DNA of 64,000 bases, from the NCBI GenBank assembly GCA_900549955.1, contig URQH01000006.1:1-64000 (forward strand), in the 5' to 3' direction. The position numbers and the translations under genes were made by a program. How positions within the stretch are numbered: position 1 is the first letter of the stretch; each line of letters opens with the position of its first letter. Origin of the DNA: an uncultured Eubacteriales bacterium (lineage in GTDB: Bacteria; Bacillota; Clostridia; Christensenellales; CAG-138). The notes beneath the pieces are model-generated. The model searched no databases and was not told the DNA's origin. It saw nothing but the letters and a program-made list of their open reading frames with translations. This document shows, piece by piece, positions 57,094 to 64,000 of this stretch.

Positions 57094-58293
57094 ATGAAAT
57101 TTTTGCTGGCCGCCGCCACCGGCGTGCTGCTGCTGCTGAGCGGCTGCACATGCAGCCCCGCTTCGCCATCCGGCGACGCGGCAACCGCCGCGCCGTCCGC
57201 CTCCCCGACCGGCGAACTGCTGCAGGTCCTGGACCCGCTGGCCAGGCTGACCGGGGCGCACGTCCTCATGGGAGATGCTGAAACGGTCAACGGCGGCACC
57301 TATGACAGCTTTTTTGAAGATGAAGTGGCCGTGCTCATCTCGAGCGGCGCACTGGAATCCACCGGCTTGCAGATCGACAAGACCGGCGACACGCAGAACC
57401 TGGAAGAGGCGCTTTCCTATGGGCTGAATGCGGCCGTACACGTGCGCGACGCGAGTATTGCCACGCTCACGGACACGCTGCTCACGACCAACGGCCTGGG
57501 CGCGGCAGGCGTGTTCTGCACCGGCGACGGTTCCTCCGCCATCCTGAGCGGCGGGCTGCTGTCCACCGCCGGCGAGGCCTCCCCGGCCATCGCCGCGCTC
57601 GACGGCGCCGCCGTGCAGCTGCAGGACACGGAGCTGCTCACCGATAGCCTGCAATCCCCGTGCCTGCTCGCCCGGGGCGGCGCGCACATCGAGGCCGCCG
57701 GCATCCGCGCCAACGCGTCGGAGGCGGGCCTGCTGGAGCTGGAGGACGCGTCCCTCACGCTCGACAACTGCACGCTCAGCGGCGCGGGCGCGCGCCTGAG
57801 CGGCGCAGCCTCGCTCACGGCCACGGGCGGCGCCCTGACCGCCAGCACCGCCGACGCGCTGTTCACGCTGACGGGCGGCGAAGCCACCGTCTCGCTGACC
57901 GGCGTGGCGCTGACCCGGTCCGAGGGCGGCGCCCTGCTCTCCGTCCTGTCCGGGCGCCTGTCGCTGCTGTGCGACTATCAGGCGCTCGAGGGCGAGCTCT
58001 CGGTCGCGGACGGCGCAACGCTTTCCGTCACGCTGCAGAACAACAGCACCTTTACCGGCAGCGTGAGCGCGGACGAGCGCATGCGCCTCTCGCTGTCGCT
58101 CGACGCGACGAGCCGCTGGTTCGTCACGGGCGACTCCTACATCGAAGCGCTTTCCGACGCGGACGCCACGCTCCAGAACATCGAAAGCAACGGGTTCACG
58201 ATCTACTACAATTCCGAGAATGAAGCCAACGCCTGGCTGGACAGCAAGCCGTATGCGCTGCCCGGCGGCGGCTACCTCTCGCCGTTGATCTGA
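57094..58293 (+). CDS. lipoprotein with predicted parallel beta-helix
   Basis: This 399-residue protein starts MKFLLAAATGVLLLLSGC, with a lipobox LLSGC whose Cys18 would be lipidated. After a Ser/Pro/Ala linker it has repeating short strands rich in Ala, Gly, Leu, Thr and Ser (GGLLSTAGEASPAIAALDGAAV; LEDASLTLDNCTLSGAGARLSG), typical of right-handed beta-helix adhesins or pectate-lyase-like proteins. No catalytic motif is recognised. GAGGAG lies about 11 nt before the ATG. It precedes an efflux cluster but has its own strong terminator, so it is probably a separate transcript. Confidence 0.75.
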   Translation: MKFLLAAATGVLLLLSGCTCSPASPSGDAATAAPSASPTGELLQVLDPLARLTGAHVLMGDAETVNGGTYDSFFEDEVAVLISSGALESTGLQIDKTGDTQNLEEALSYGLNAAVHVRDASIATLTDTLLTTNGLGAAGVFCTGDGSSAILSGGLLSTAGEASPAIAALDGAAVQLQDTELLTDSLQSPCLLARGGAHIEAAGIRANASEAGLLELEDASLTLDNCTLSGAGARLSGAASLTATGGALTASTADALFTLTGGEATVSLTGVALTRSEGGALLSVLSGRLSLLCDYQALEGELSVADGATLSVTLQNNSTFTGSVSADERMRLSLSLDATSRWFVTGDSYIEALSDADATLQNIESNGFTIYYNSENEANAWLDSKPYALPGGGYLSPLI

Positions 58294-58340
58294 CGGGAAG
58301 GCGCGACTGTAGCGCTCCATGGCATGCATTTCGTCGCCGC

Positions 58341-58375
58341 ACGGGGGACGGGCAGACGCCCGCCCTCCGTTTTTT
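58341..58375 (+). terminator. terminator of the lipoprotein gene
   Basis: A 13-position GC-rich stem (58341-58353 with 58358-58370; one mismatch, one wobble) is followed by six T. Confidence 0.8.
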
Positions 58376-58416
58376 GTTGCATTCCGGCCGGCAGATGAAC
58401 GGCATTTGCCACGATT

Positions 58417-58445
58417 TTGCCAAAAACGGGGTGCATTCTTTTAAA
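58417..58445 (+). promoter_or_regulatory. promoter of the efflux operon
   Basis: TTGCCA (58417-58422) and TTTAAA (58440-58445) with a 17-nt spacer. The -10 is imperfect. Confidence 0.45.
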
Positions 58446-58472
58446 TAGAGAACGTACCCAAAGGAGGACCCC

Positions 58473-60146
58473 ATGGAACAGACTGACCACACCTTTGCCG
58501 CCGCACAGCAGAAGAACCAGCGCAAAAAGCGCCTCCGCACGCTCGCTGTGCTCGCCGCGGCCATCGTCGTGCTCGCCATCGCCGCCGCCGTGCTCGTGCC
58601 ACTGCTCGCCACGGACGACGCGGCCACGAGCGTACTGACCTGGCAGGTCACCACCCTGTCGGAGGGCGAGATCAGCACGAGCGTCAGCGGCAGCGGCACG
58701 CTCACGGCGCTGAGCGCCGCCACCTTCACCGCCCCGGCCGACGCGGTCGTCGAGGAAGTGCTGTTCCGGGCAGGCGACCACGTGAGCGCGGGCGACACGC
58801 TGCTCACGCTGTCCTCCGACGCGCTCGACGAGGAGCTGGAGGCGCTCGAACAGGAGCTCGACACCCTGCAAAGCTCCCTTGCCACCGCCAGCCAGGAGGC
58901 CGGCAGCCTGTACATCACCGCGCCGAAGGCGGGCGTCGTCAAGCAGCTCACGGCTGCGGCGGGCGACGTCGTCGAGGACGCCGGCACGCTGTGCCTGATC
59001 TCGACCGACGGGCGCATGAAGCTCGTGACCGAGGTGCCGGAGACGGTCAAAAAATATGACGTCGTGTCCGTCGTGATCGGCGACGAGACGGAGTCCGGCC
59101 TCGTCACCGGCCTCGAGGACGGGCAGGCCACCATCGTCATCGAGGAGAACAGATATGCCATCGGCGCGGAGGCTGCCGCCTATGACGCGGACGGCAACCT
59201 GCTCGGCAGCGGCGCGCTGGCGCTCAACGAATGCGTCGCCGTCACGGGCACCGCCGGGCGCATCGACACCGTGCTGACCGAGGAAAACAAGAGCGTGTCG
59301 CGCGGCGGCCGCCTGTTCCTGCTCGAGGAGGGCGCGCCCAGCGCCTCGTATCTCGAGAGCAAGGAAGAGGAGGCGGACCTGCTGGAGCAGATCGCCGAGT
59401 GCCGCGCCAAATACAGCGTCGTCGCGGAGTGGGACGCCACCGTGACCGCGCTGCCGGTGTCCGCGGGCGATGAAGTGCTCTCGGGCGACACGCTCTGTTC
59501 GCTCGCCGGCACGGACGGCTACACGATGAGCGTCTCGGTCGACGAGCTCGACATCGGCGGCGTCGCCATCGGCCAGAGCGCGACGATCACGCTGGACGCC
59601 ATCGACGGCACGTTTTCCGGCGTTGTATCCGACCTCTCCTATGAGGGCAGCGGCAGCTATGTGACCAGCTACACCGCCACGCTCGACATCGACCCGATCG
59701 AGGGCGCGCTGCCGGGCATGAGCGCCTCCGCGGAGATCGTCACCGAGACGAGCGGGCAGACGCTCATCGTGCCGGTGGACGCCGTGCAGTACGAAGGCGA
59801 CGAGACGTTCCTCTACCTCGCAGGCAGCGACACCGCGGTCGGCACCGTCTATGCCGAGACGGACCTCGACCTGACGCAGCTCACGCGCGTACCGGTGGAG
59901 ACCGGCATGTCCGACGGCAGCTACATCGCCGTGTCGGGCAAGCTGAGCGCGGGCGAGCTGATCCTCATACCGCTGCGCACGACGACCAGTGTCTATGAAG
60001 AGGAGGAAAGCAACGCCCTGTTCGCCATGCCCGGCAGCATGGGCAGCGGCAGCTTCGGCGGCGACTTTGGCGGCGACTTTGGCGGCGCCATGCCGGAGGG
60101 CGGGTTCTCCGGCGGCGGCCGCGGCGGCGAGCGGCCGAACGAGTGA
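58473..60146 (+). CDS. MacA/HlyD-type efflux adaptor
   Basis: This 557-residue protein has a single N-terminal membrane segment (LAVLAAAIVVLAIAAAVLVPLL, about 24-45). A split biotinyl-lipoyl domain (FTAPADAVVEEVLFRAGDHVSAGDTLLTL and YITAPKAGVVKQLTAAAGDVVEDAGTL) flanks a short coiled coil, and beta-barrel and membrane-proximal domains follow. The C-terminus is Gly/Phe/Met-rich (MGSGSFGGDFGGDFGGAMPEGG). AAAGGAGG precedes the ATG. It is 10 nt before an ABC ATPase gene and forms a MacAB-like exporter; the substrate may be a peptide, lipid or drug. Confidence 0.88.
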   Translation: MEQTDHTFAAAQQKNQRKKRLRTLAVLAAAIVVLAIAAAVLVPLLATDDAATSVLTWQVTTLSEGEISTSVSGSGTLTALSAATFTAPADAVVEEVLFRAGDHVSAGDTLLTLSSDALDEELEALEQELDTLQSSLATASQEAGSLYITAPKAGVVKQLTAAAGDVVEDAGTLCLISTDGRMKLVTEVPETVKKYDVVSVVIGDETESGLVTGLEDGQATIVIEENRYAIGAEAAAYDADGNLLGSGALALNECVAVTGTAGRIDTVLTEENKSVSRGGRLFLLEEGAPSASYLESKEEEADLLEQIAECRAKYSVVAEWDATVTALPVSAGDEVLSGDTLCSLAGTDGYTMSVSVDELDIGGVAIGQSATITLDAIDGTFSGVVSDLSYEGSGSYVTSYTATLDIDPIEGALPGMSASAEIVTETSGQTLIVPVDAVQYEGDETFLYLAGSDTAVGTVYAETDLDLTQLTRVPVETGMSDGSYIAVSGKLSAGELILIPLRTTTSVYEEEESNALFAMPGSMGSGSFGGDFGGDFGGAMPEGGFSGGGRGGERPNE

Positions 60147-60156
60147 GGGCAACGCC

Positions 60157-60843
60157 ATGCTGACGCTTTCGCACATCTGTAAGACGTATCTCGTCGGGGA
60201 CGAGCCGGTACACGCGCTCGTGGACGTGTCGCTCGACGTGCAGGAGGGGGAATTCGTGGCCATCTGCGGTCCCTCCGGCTCCGGCAAGACGACGCTCATG
60301 AACGTCATGGGCTGCCTCGACCTGCCCGATTCCGGCTCCTACCTGCTCGACGGCATCGACGTGGCCGCCTGCACCGACAGCGCGCTTTCAACCATCCGCA
60401 GCCGCAAGATCGGCTTCATCTTCCAGCAGTTCAACCTGCTCGACCAGATGAGCGCGCTCGAAAACGTGGAACTGCCGCTCATCTATCAAAAGCTCCCGCA
60501 GCGCGAGCGGCTGGAGCGCGCGCGGGAAGCGCTCTCGCTCGTAGGGCTTGAAAAGCGCATGCGCCACCGCCCAAGCCAGCTTTCCGGCGGGCAGCAGCAG
60601 CGCGTGGCCATTGCGCGGGCGCTGGCCTCCCGTGCCCGCGTCATCCTCGCCGACGAGCCCACCGGCAACCTCGATTCCCGCTCCGGCGACGACGTGATGC
60701 GGCTCATCTGCGGCCTGTCCGAGCAGGGCAGCACGATCGTGCTCATCACGCACAACCAGCGCGTGGCGGACATGGCGCAGCGCACGATCTATGTACACGA
60801 CGGGCGCCTGTACAGCGCCGAGGAGGAGGCGAACCGGGCATGA
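60157..60843 (+). CDS. MacB-type ABC transporter ATPase
   Basis: This 228-residue ATPase has Walker A GPSGSGKTT (about 39-47), Q-loop FQQFNLLDQMSALENVELPL, signature LSGGQQQR, Walker B VILADEPTGNLD and an H-loop in LITHN. The Q-loop sequence is typical of the LolD/MacB subfamily. I chose the ATG at 60157 (GTGAGGG upstream). The stop overlaps the permease start as ATGA. Confidence 0.94.
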   Translation: MLTLSHICKTYLVGDEPVHALVDVSLDVQEGEFVAICGPSGSGKTTLMNVMGCLDLPDSGSYLLDGIDVAACTDSALSTIRSRKIGFIFQQFNLLDQMSALENVELPLIYQKLPQRERLERAREALSLVGLEKRMRHRPSQLSGGQQQRVAIARALASRARVILADEPTGNLDSRSGDDVMRLICGLSEQGSTIVLITHNQRVADMAQRTIYVHDGRLYSAEEEANRA

Positions 60844-62006
60844 CCATGCTGTTCAACACCCTGCGGCTCGCCGTGCGGGCGATGCTCGCCAACAAGATGC
60901 GCTCGTTCCTCACGATGCTCGGTATCATCATCGGCGTAACGAGCATGGTCATGCTCGTCTCCATCGGGCAGGGCGCGACCGGCGCCGTCACCGGCGCCAT
61001 TGCGGACATGGGCTCCAACCTGCTGACCATCACGGTAACGGACGAGGACGTGTCGCTCTCGCGCGAGGACTTTGAAACCCTGGAGGCGTACGACGCCATT
61101 TCCGGCGTCGCGCCGTACGTGACCACGTCGAGCGTGGCCCGCGCCGGCGCCGGCTACACAAACGTCACCGCCTACGGCGTGACCGAGACGTTCCTCGAGG
61201 TGTCCGACCTCGGCGTGCAGGCAGGGCGCGGCATCGTCCCCTCCGACCTGACCTGGCGCACCAACGTGGCCGTGATCGGCGTGGAAGTCGCGGGCGAGCT
61301 GTTTGAAAGCTACGACGTGATCGGCGAAACGTTTACGATGGACGGGCGCACGTTCACGATCGTCGGCCTGCTCGAGGAGAGCGGCTCCGATATGACCGGC
61401 TCACTCGACAGCCGCGTGCTGATCCCGCTGACCATCTGCCAGCGCATCGCAGACAGTAGCGCGATCAACACCTGTTACGTCGCCGCCGCCTCCACCGAGC
61501 AGGTCGAGCTTGCCCAGGCGCTGGCCGAAGGGCAGATGCTGCTGCTCACGCGCGACGAAGACGCCTACAGCGTATACAACATGTCGTCGCTGCTCGATAC
61601 GATGGACGACGTTATGAGCACGCTGTCGCTCATGCTCGGCGGCATTGCCGCCATCGCGCTGCTGGTCGGCGGCATCGGCATCATGAACATCATGCTCGTG
61701 TCCGTGGCCGAGCGCACGCGCGAGATCGGCATCCGCAAGGCGGTCGGCGCGCGGCGCGTGCACATCCTGCTGCAGTTTTTGATCGAGGCCTGCTCGCTCT
61801 CCATCCTGGGCTGCGGCATCGGCATCGCATCCTCCGCGCTGGGTCTTTCCATCTTCTCCGCCATCGCCGGCACAGCCATCGCCATCGAGTGGCGCGCGGC
61901 CATTGCGGCCGTGCTGTTCAGCGTGGCCATCGGCGTGCTGTTCGGCAGCTATCCGGCGGCCAAGGCCAGCCGCATGCCCCCCATCGACGCGCTGCAGCGG
62001 CGGTAG
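60840..62006 (+). CDS. MacB-type ABC transporter permease
   Basis: This 388-residue protein has the MacB/FtsX topology. A first membrane helix (SFLTMLGIIIGVTSMVMLVSIGQG) is followed by an extracytoplasmic domain (about 60-260) and three C-terminal helices with GGIGIMNIMLVSVAERTREIGIRKAVGARR. It completes a mechanotransmission-type exporter with the ATPase and adaptor genes just upstream. The start overlaps the ATPase stop. Confidence 0.93.
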   Translation: MTMLFNTLRLAVRAMLANKMRSFLTMLGIIIGVTSMVMLVSIGQGATGAVTGAIADMGSNLLTITVTDEDVSLSREDFETLEAYDAISGVAPYVTTSSVARAGAGYTNVTAYGVTETFLEVSDLGVQAGRGIVPSDLTWRTNVAVIGVEVAGELFESYDVIGETFTMDGRTFTIVGLLEESGSDMTGSLDSRVLIPLTICQRIADSSAINTCYVAAASTEQVELAQALAEGQMLLLTRDEDAYSVYNMSSLLDTMDDVMSTLSLMLGGIAAIALLVGGIGIMNIMLVSVAERTREIGIRKAVGARRVHILLQFLIEACSLSILGCGIGIASSALGLSIFSAIAGTAIAIEWRAAIAAVLFSVAIGVLFGSYPAAKASRMPPIDALQRR

Positions 62007-62035
62007 CTCCGCCGGCGCGGCAAAAGGCAACCAGC

Positions 62036-62066
62036 TGCGGCCGCGGACGTCCCGTCCGCAGCCGCA
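62036..62066 (+). terminator. hairpin after the efflux operon
   Basis: A 14-position stem with one mismatch (62036-62049 with 62053-62066) is followed by ATTCTCTTT. It is immediately followed by the promoter of the next gene. Confidence 0.6.
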
Positions 62067-62073
62067 ATTCTCT

Positions 62074-62102
62074 TTGACATTGTACAGGCAATCGTGTAGA
62101 AT
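62074..62102 (+). promoter_or_regulatory. promoter of the YcxB-like gene
   Basis: TTGACA (62074-62079), 17-nt spacer, TAGAAT (62097-62102). Confidence 0.8.
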
Positions 62103-62136
62103 AGAGACAACTTCACAGAGGGGGATTCATTGCCGC

Positions 62137-62661
62137 ATGCAATTCCATGGCGTCTTCAAAATCGGCCGTAAAGAGAACATCCGCTACAATCTGTTCGTCT
62201 CCCAGACCCGGTTGATCGTCATGACGGTCGTCGTGTTCGTGCTCATCGCCGTCATGCTCGGCGTGACCGACTTTGTCCGCACCCGGTCCCTCGGCGATAC
62301 GCTGCTCTTTGCCCTGCCGCTCGCGCTCGGCGGCTCGGTGCTGTTCATCGTGCTCAACACAGTCATGCTCATCTTCCGCGTGAACAAGAGCTATAAGGAA
62401 AAGACGGCCTATGAATTCACCCAGGACATTACCATCGACGAGAGCGGCGTCCACGCCGCGTCCGAGCGCGGCAGCGCCCTGCTGGAGTGGAGCAAAATTG
62501 AAAAGGTCCGTGAAGCGGGTCACGCCTTCTACCTGTTCCTGTCCAAGACACAGGCCTACGTGCTGCCCAAATACCAGCTTGCCAACCGCAGCGAAGACGC
62601 GGCGCAGATCCGCGCGCTGCTGCGGCAGCACCTCGACGCCAAGCTCCTCAAGCTCAAGTAA
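62137..62661 (+). CDS. YcxB-like membrane protein
   Basis: This 174-residue protein has two hydrophobic segments (LIVMTVVVFVLIAVMLGV near 28-45 and TLLFALPLALGGSVLFIVLNTVMLIF near 58-83), then a soluble domain of about 90 residues with the YcxB-type pattern (YEFTQDITIDESGVHAASERGSALLEWSKIEKV, then FYLFLSKTQAYVLPKYQL). Function is unknown. AGAGGGGGA lies about 10 nt upstream of the ATG. Confidence 0.8.
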   Translation: MQFHGVFKIGRKENIRYNLFVSQTRLIVMTVVVFVLIAVMLGVTDFVRTRSLGDTLLFALPLALGGSVLFIVLNTVMLIFRVNKSYKEKTAYEFTQDITIDESGVHAASERGSALLEWSKIEKVREAGHAFYLFLSKTQAYVLPKYQLANRSEDAAQIRALLRQHLDAKLLKLK

Positions 62662-62697
62662 CGGCGGAAACCCGGACGGAGATGGGAGATTGACGAT

Positions 62698-62820
62698 ATG
62701 GGAAGTCTCGGCGCGCCAAAGCTCGTTGCATTGCTCGGCCAGCTCCTGACGGTCGTGCAGTTTGCCTTTTACATCCTCGGCATCGTGTGTTTCATCAAGT
62801 ACCTGCGGACCAGGCGATGA
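62698..62820 (+). CDS. 40-residue single-span membrane peptide
   Basis: A short frame starts at an ATG that follows GGGAGA by 8 nt and encodes MGSLGAPKLVALLGQLLTVV, then QFAFYILGIVCFIKYLRTRR. It reads as one membrane helix with a basic cytoplasmic C-terminus. It is 36 nt after the YcxB-like gene and just before a terminator, so it is positioned as the last gene of that transcript. I know of no family; it could be a regulator of a membrane partner. Confidence 0.6.
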   Translation: MGSLGAPKLVALLGQLLTVVQFAFYILGIVCFIKYLRTRR

Positions 62821-62844
62821 CCGCGCCGGGTTCCATAAACCAAT

Positions 62845-62882
62845 AAACAGCGGGACCGTCCTTCCGGATGGTCCCGCTGTTT
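62845..62882. terminator. bidirectional terminator
   Basis: A 17-position stem with one wobble (arms AAACAGCGGGACC and complement) lies between the convergent small-peptide and DUF1002 genes, with A- and T-runs forming part of the stem on both sides. Confidence 0.85.
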
Positions 62883-62895
62883 CACCGTTTACAAG

Positions 62896-64000
62896 TCACT
62901 GCTGCCCGCCGCCAAACAGGCGCACAAAGAAATCGCCAATGGCCGCAAAGAAGTTTTTCACGCTCTCATACACGCGCGAGATGGTCTCCGACACGGTGTT
63001 GACCGACTGCGCCGTCTTGGCCAGCCCGGTCAGCCGCTGCTGCAGCTGGTCGGTATCGAGCCCTTCCAGCTTGCGCGTGAGCGTCAGCAGCTGCTCCACC
63101 TGCGTATCCGTCACGGTGACGTTGTACGCGGCGGCAATGCTGCGGATCTCGTCGCGCACCTCGGCGTCGCTCATCTGCTGCGTCTGGTCGAGGATGTTCT
63201 TGAGCTGGGCGACGATCTCCGTCGCCTCTGCGCTGCCCACATACTCGGCCAGCTCGCCCGTGACGACCAGTTCCTCCGCGCCGACGAGCTTGGCCAGGTC
63301 GTTCAGCGCCACGCCCGTGAGCGACTCATACGCCTTGTACGCGCCGGTCAGCGCGCCGGTGCCGGACACCGGGAACGGCGCCGACACGACCACCCGCGCG
63401 TCCGTGATGCCCGCGGTCGTGAGCGCATTTTTATACATCTGCTCGGTGCAGTAGTTGATGTTGTAAATCTGGATATCCAGCCCCGCGCCGGGCTCGAGCA
63501 GCGTGATGTAGATGCACGAGAGCGCCACGCTGCCGATCTTACGATCCGGCACCAGCCCCTCCAGATACTCGCGCTCCTCCTGGTTCGTGACCTTCAGCTC
63601 CTGCACGCTGCCGGGCTCGATGCCAAAGTCACGGTAGACCGCCTCGCGCTGCGCCTCGGTGAGGTCCGCGCCCATCGTCACGCACTGCTGGCCGATCTGG
63701 ATCGGGGTCGCAGTGGGCGTCGCGGTGGCAACCGGCTCCGGCGTCGTACTGGGCTCCGGCGTCGCGCTGGGCTCCGGCGTGGCGCTTTGCTCCGGCGTCG
63801 CGCTTTGCTCCGGCGTCGCGCTTTGCTCCGGCGTCGCGGAAGTCTGCGGCGCCTGCGTGGGGGTCGTTCCCTCCGGGGTGCCAGCGCCGTCCACCGTTCC
63901 GGACTGCTCCGTCCCTTCCGTCGTCGTGTCCCCTTCCGTCAGGACGGCTGGTTCCGCCCCGGCCTCCTCCGCAAGCGCGGCGGCGGGCACCGTCGCAAGT
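62896..64000 (-). CDS. DUF1002 family secreted protein (5-prime end outside the window)
   Basis: At least 367 residues are present. The visible start (TVPAAALAEEAGAEP) looks like the end of a signal peptide, so the real start lies beyond 64000. A Thr/Pro/Glu-rich linker with SATPEQ/SATPEP repeats (about residues 50-90 of the visible part) leads to a DUF1002 domain: QQCVTMGADLTEAQREAVYRDFGI, then VSAPFPVSGTGALTGAYKAYESLTG. The domain continues into helical sequence and ends with a short amphipathic tail (FFAAIGDFFVRLFGGGQQ). DUF1002 proteins are common in Firmicutes, are exported, and have no known function. Confidence 0.85.
   Translation of the reverse strand, partial: LATVPAAALAEEAGAEPAVLTEGDTTTEGTEQSGTVDGAGTPEGTTPTQAPQTSATPEQSATPEQSATPEQSATPEPSATPEPSTTPEPVATATPTATPIQIGQQCVTMGADLTEAQREAVYRDFGIEPGSVQELKVTNQEEREYLEGLVPDRKIGSVALSCIYITLLEPGAGLDIQIYNINYCTEQMYKNALTTAGITDARVVVSAPFPVSGTGALTGAYKAYESLTGVALNDLAKLVGAEELVVTGELAEYVGSAEATEIVAQLKNILDQTQQMSDAEVRDEIRSIAAAYNVTVTDTQVEQLLTLTRKLEGLDTDQLQQRLTGLAKTAQSVNTVSETISRVYESVKNFFAAIGDFFVRLFGGGQQ
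63734..63838 (-). repeat. 18-bp tandem repeats encoding SATPEQ/SATPEP
   Basis: Six consecutive 18-bp units encode SATPEQ (three), SATPEP (two) and STTPEP (one). Three are almost identical in DNA, which suggests recent slippage in a linker. Confidence 0.85.

Noticed and set aside
63734..63838. CRISPR-like repeat
   Set aside because: The 18-bp units are contiguous, in frame and encode a Thr/Pro/Glu linker; there are no spacers.

Overview
The window is GC-rich (mostly 60-70 percent by eye) and densely coded. It looks like a chromosomal segment of an anaerobic, fermentative Bacillota of class Clostridia, probably a high-GC gut lineage. Supporting evidence is family-level: Shine-Dalgarno sites of the AGGAGG type, an [FeFe]-hydrogenase and sensory-hydrogenase cluster, AdhE, a lonB-lon-engB block, a prmA-rsmE-mtaB-HIT block, a cytoplasmic BspA-type leucine-rich-repeat protein, a DUF1002 protein, a pyrG leader of the Firmicute type and a tandem glycine riboswitch. 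I saw no rRNA, tRNA, IS element, prophage or CRISPR array, and no clear break in composition. Species cannot be assigned from the sequence alone.

Layout. 129-2050 (-): flavin reductase, a stand-alone FakA/YloV-like domain and a secreted transglutaminase-like protein. 2259-3981 (+): DUF134 regulator, Mrp/NBP35 ATPase and a NifX-like protein with a His/Cys tail. 4213-9928 (+): LRR protein, VWA protein and MoxR-type ATPase. 10045-11644 (-): glyA behind a tandem glycine riboswitch and a terminator. 11787-13536 (-): pyrG with a GGGC-start attenuator leader. 13587-16962 (-): HIT, mtaB, rsmE, prmA. 17103-24449 (+): holA, a Dabb protein, uvrB, uvrA and a YdcF-like protein. The divergent prmA and holA both appear to be leaderless.

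24599-28432: a cytosine-permease-like transporter, a formamidase-like amidohydrolase and a small protein, divergent from a LacI-family gene, with matching GTTAC/GTAAC operators on both sides. 28599-38185: a divergent hexuronate locus. The (-) arm is uxaC, a PfkB kinase, gnd and a LarA-family epimerase. The (+) arm is uxaE, uxuB and a GntR regulator. Together these suggest hexuronates are routed through mannonate to gluconate to 6-phosphogluconate to ribulose 5-phosphate. 38302-42306 (-): metF, a separate MetH reactivation domain and a truncated-type MetH.

42489-50950 (-): adhE, an APH-fold kinase, a thioredoxin-like [2Fe-2S] protein, a FlK-like thioesterase, sensory hydrogenase HydS, a PP2C/SpoIIE phosphatase and an [FeFe]-hydrogenase. 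This is a likely H2-sensing and redox-balancing operon. 51079-56897 (-): metallophosphoesterase, zinc-ribbon protein, engB, lon, lonB. 57094-62820 (+): a beta-helix-like lipoprotein, a MacAB-like efflux set, a YcxB-like membrane protein and a 40-residue membrane peptide. 62896 to the window end (-): a DUF1002 protein cut by the window edge.

The most interesting items are the proposed uronate-to-pentose-phosphate route, the hydS-centred operon, the LRR/VWA/MoxR module and several legible leader and operator structures.
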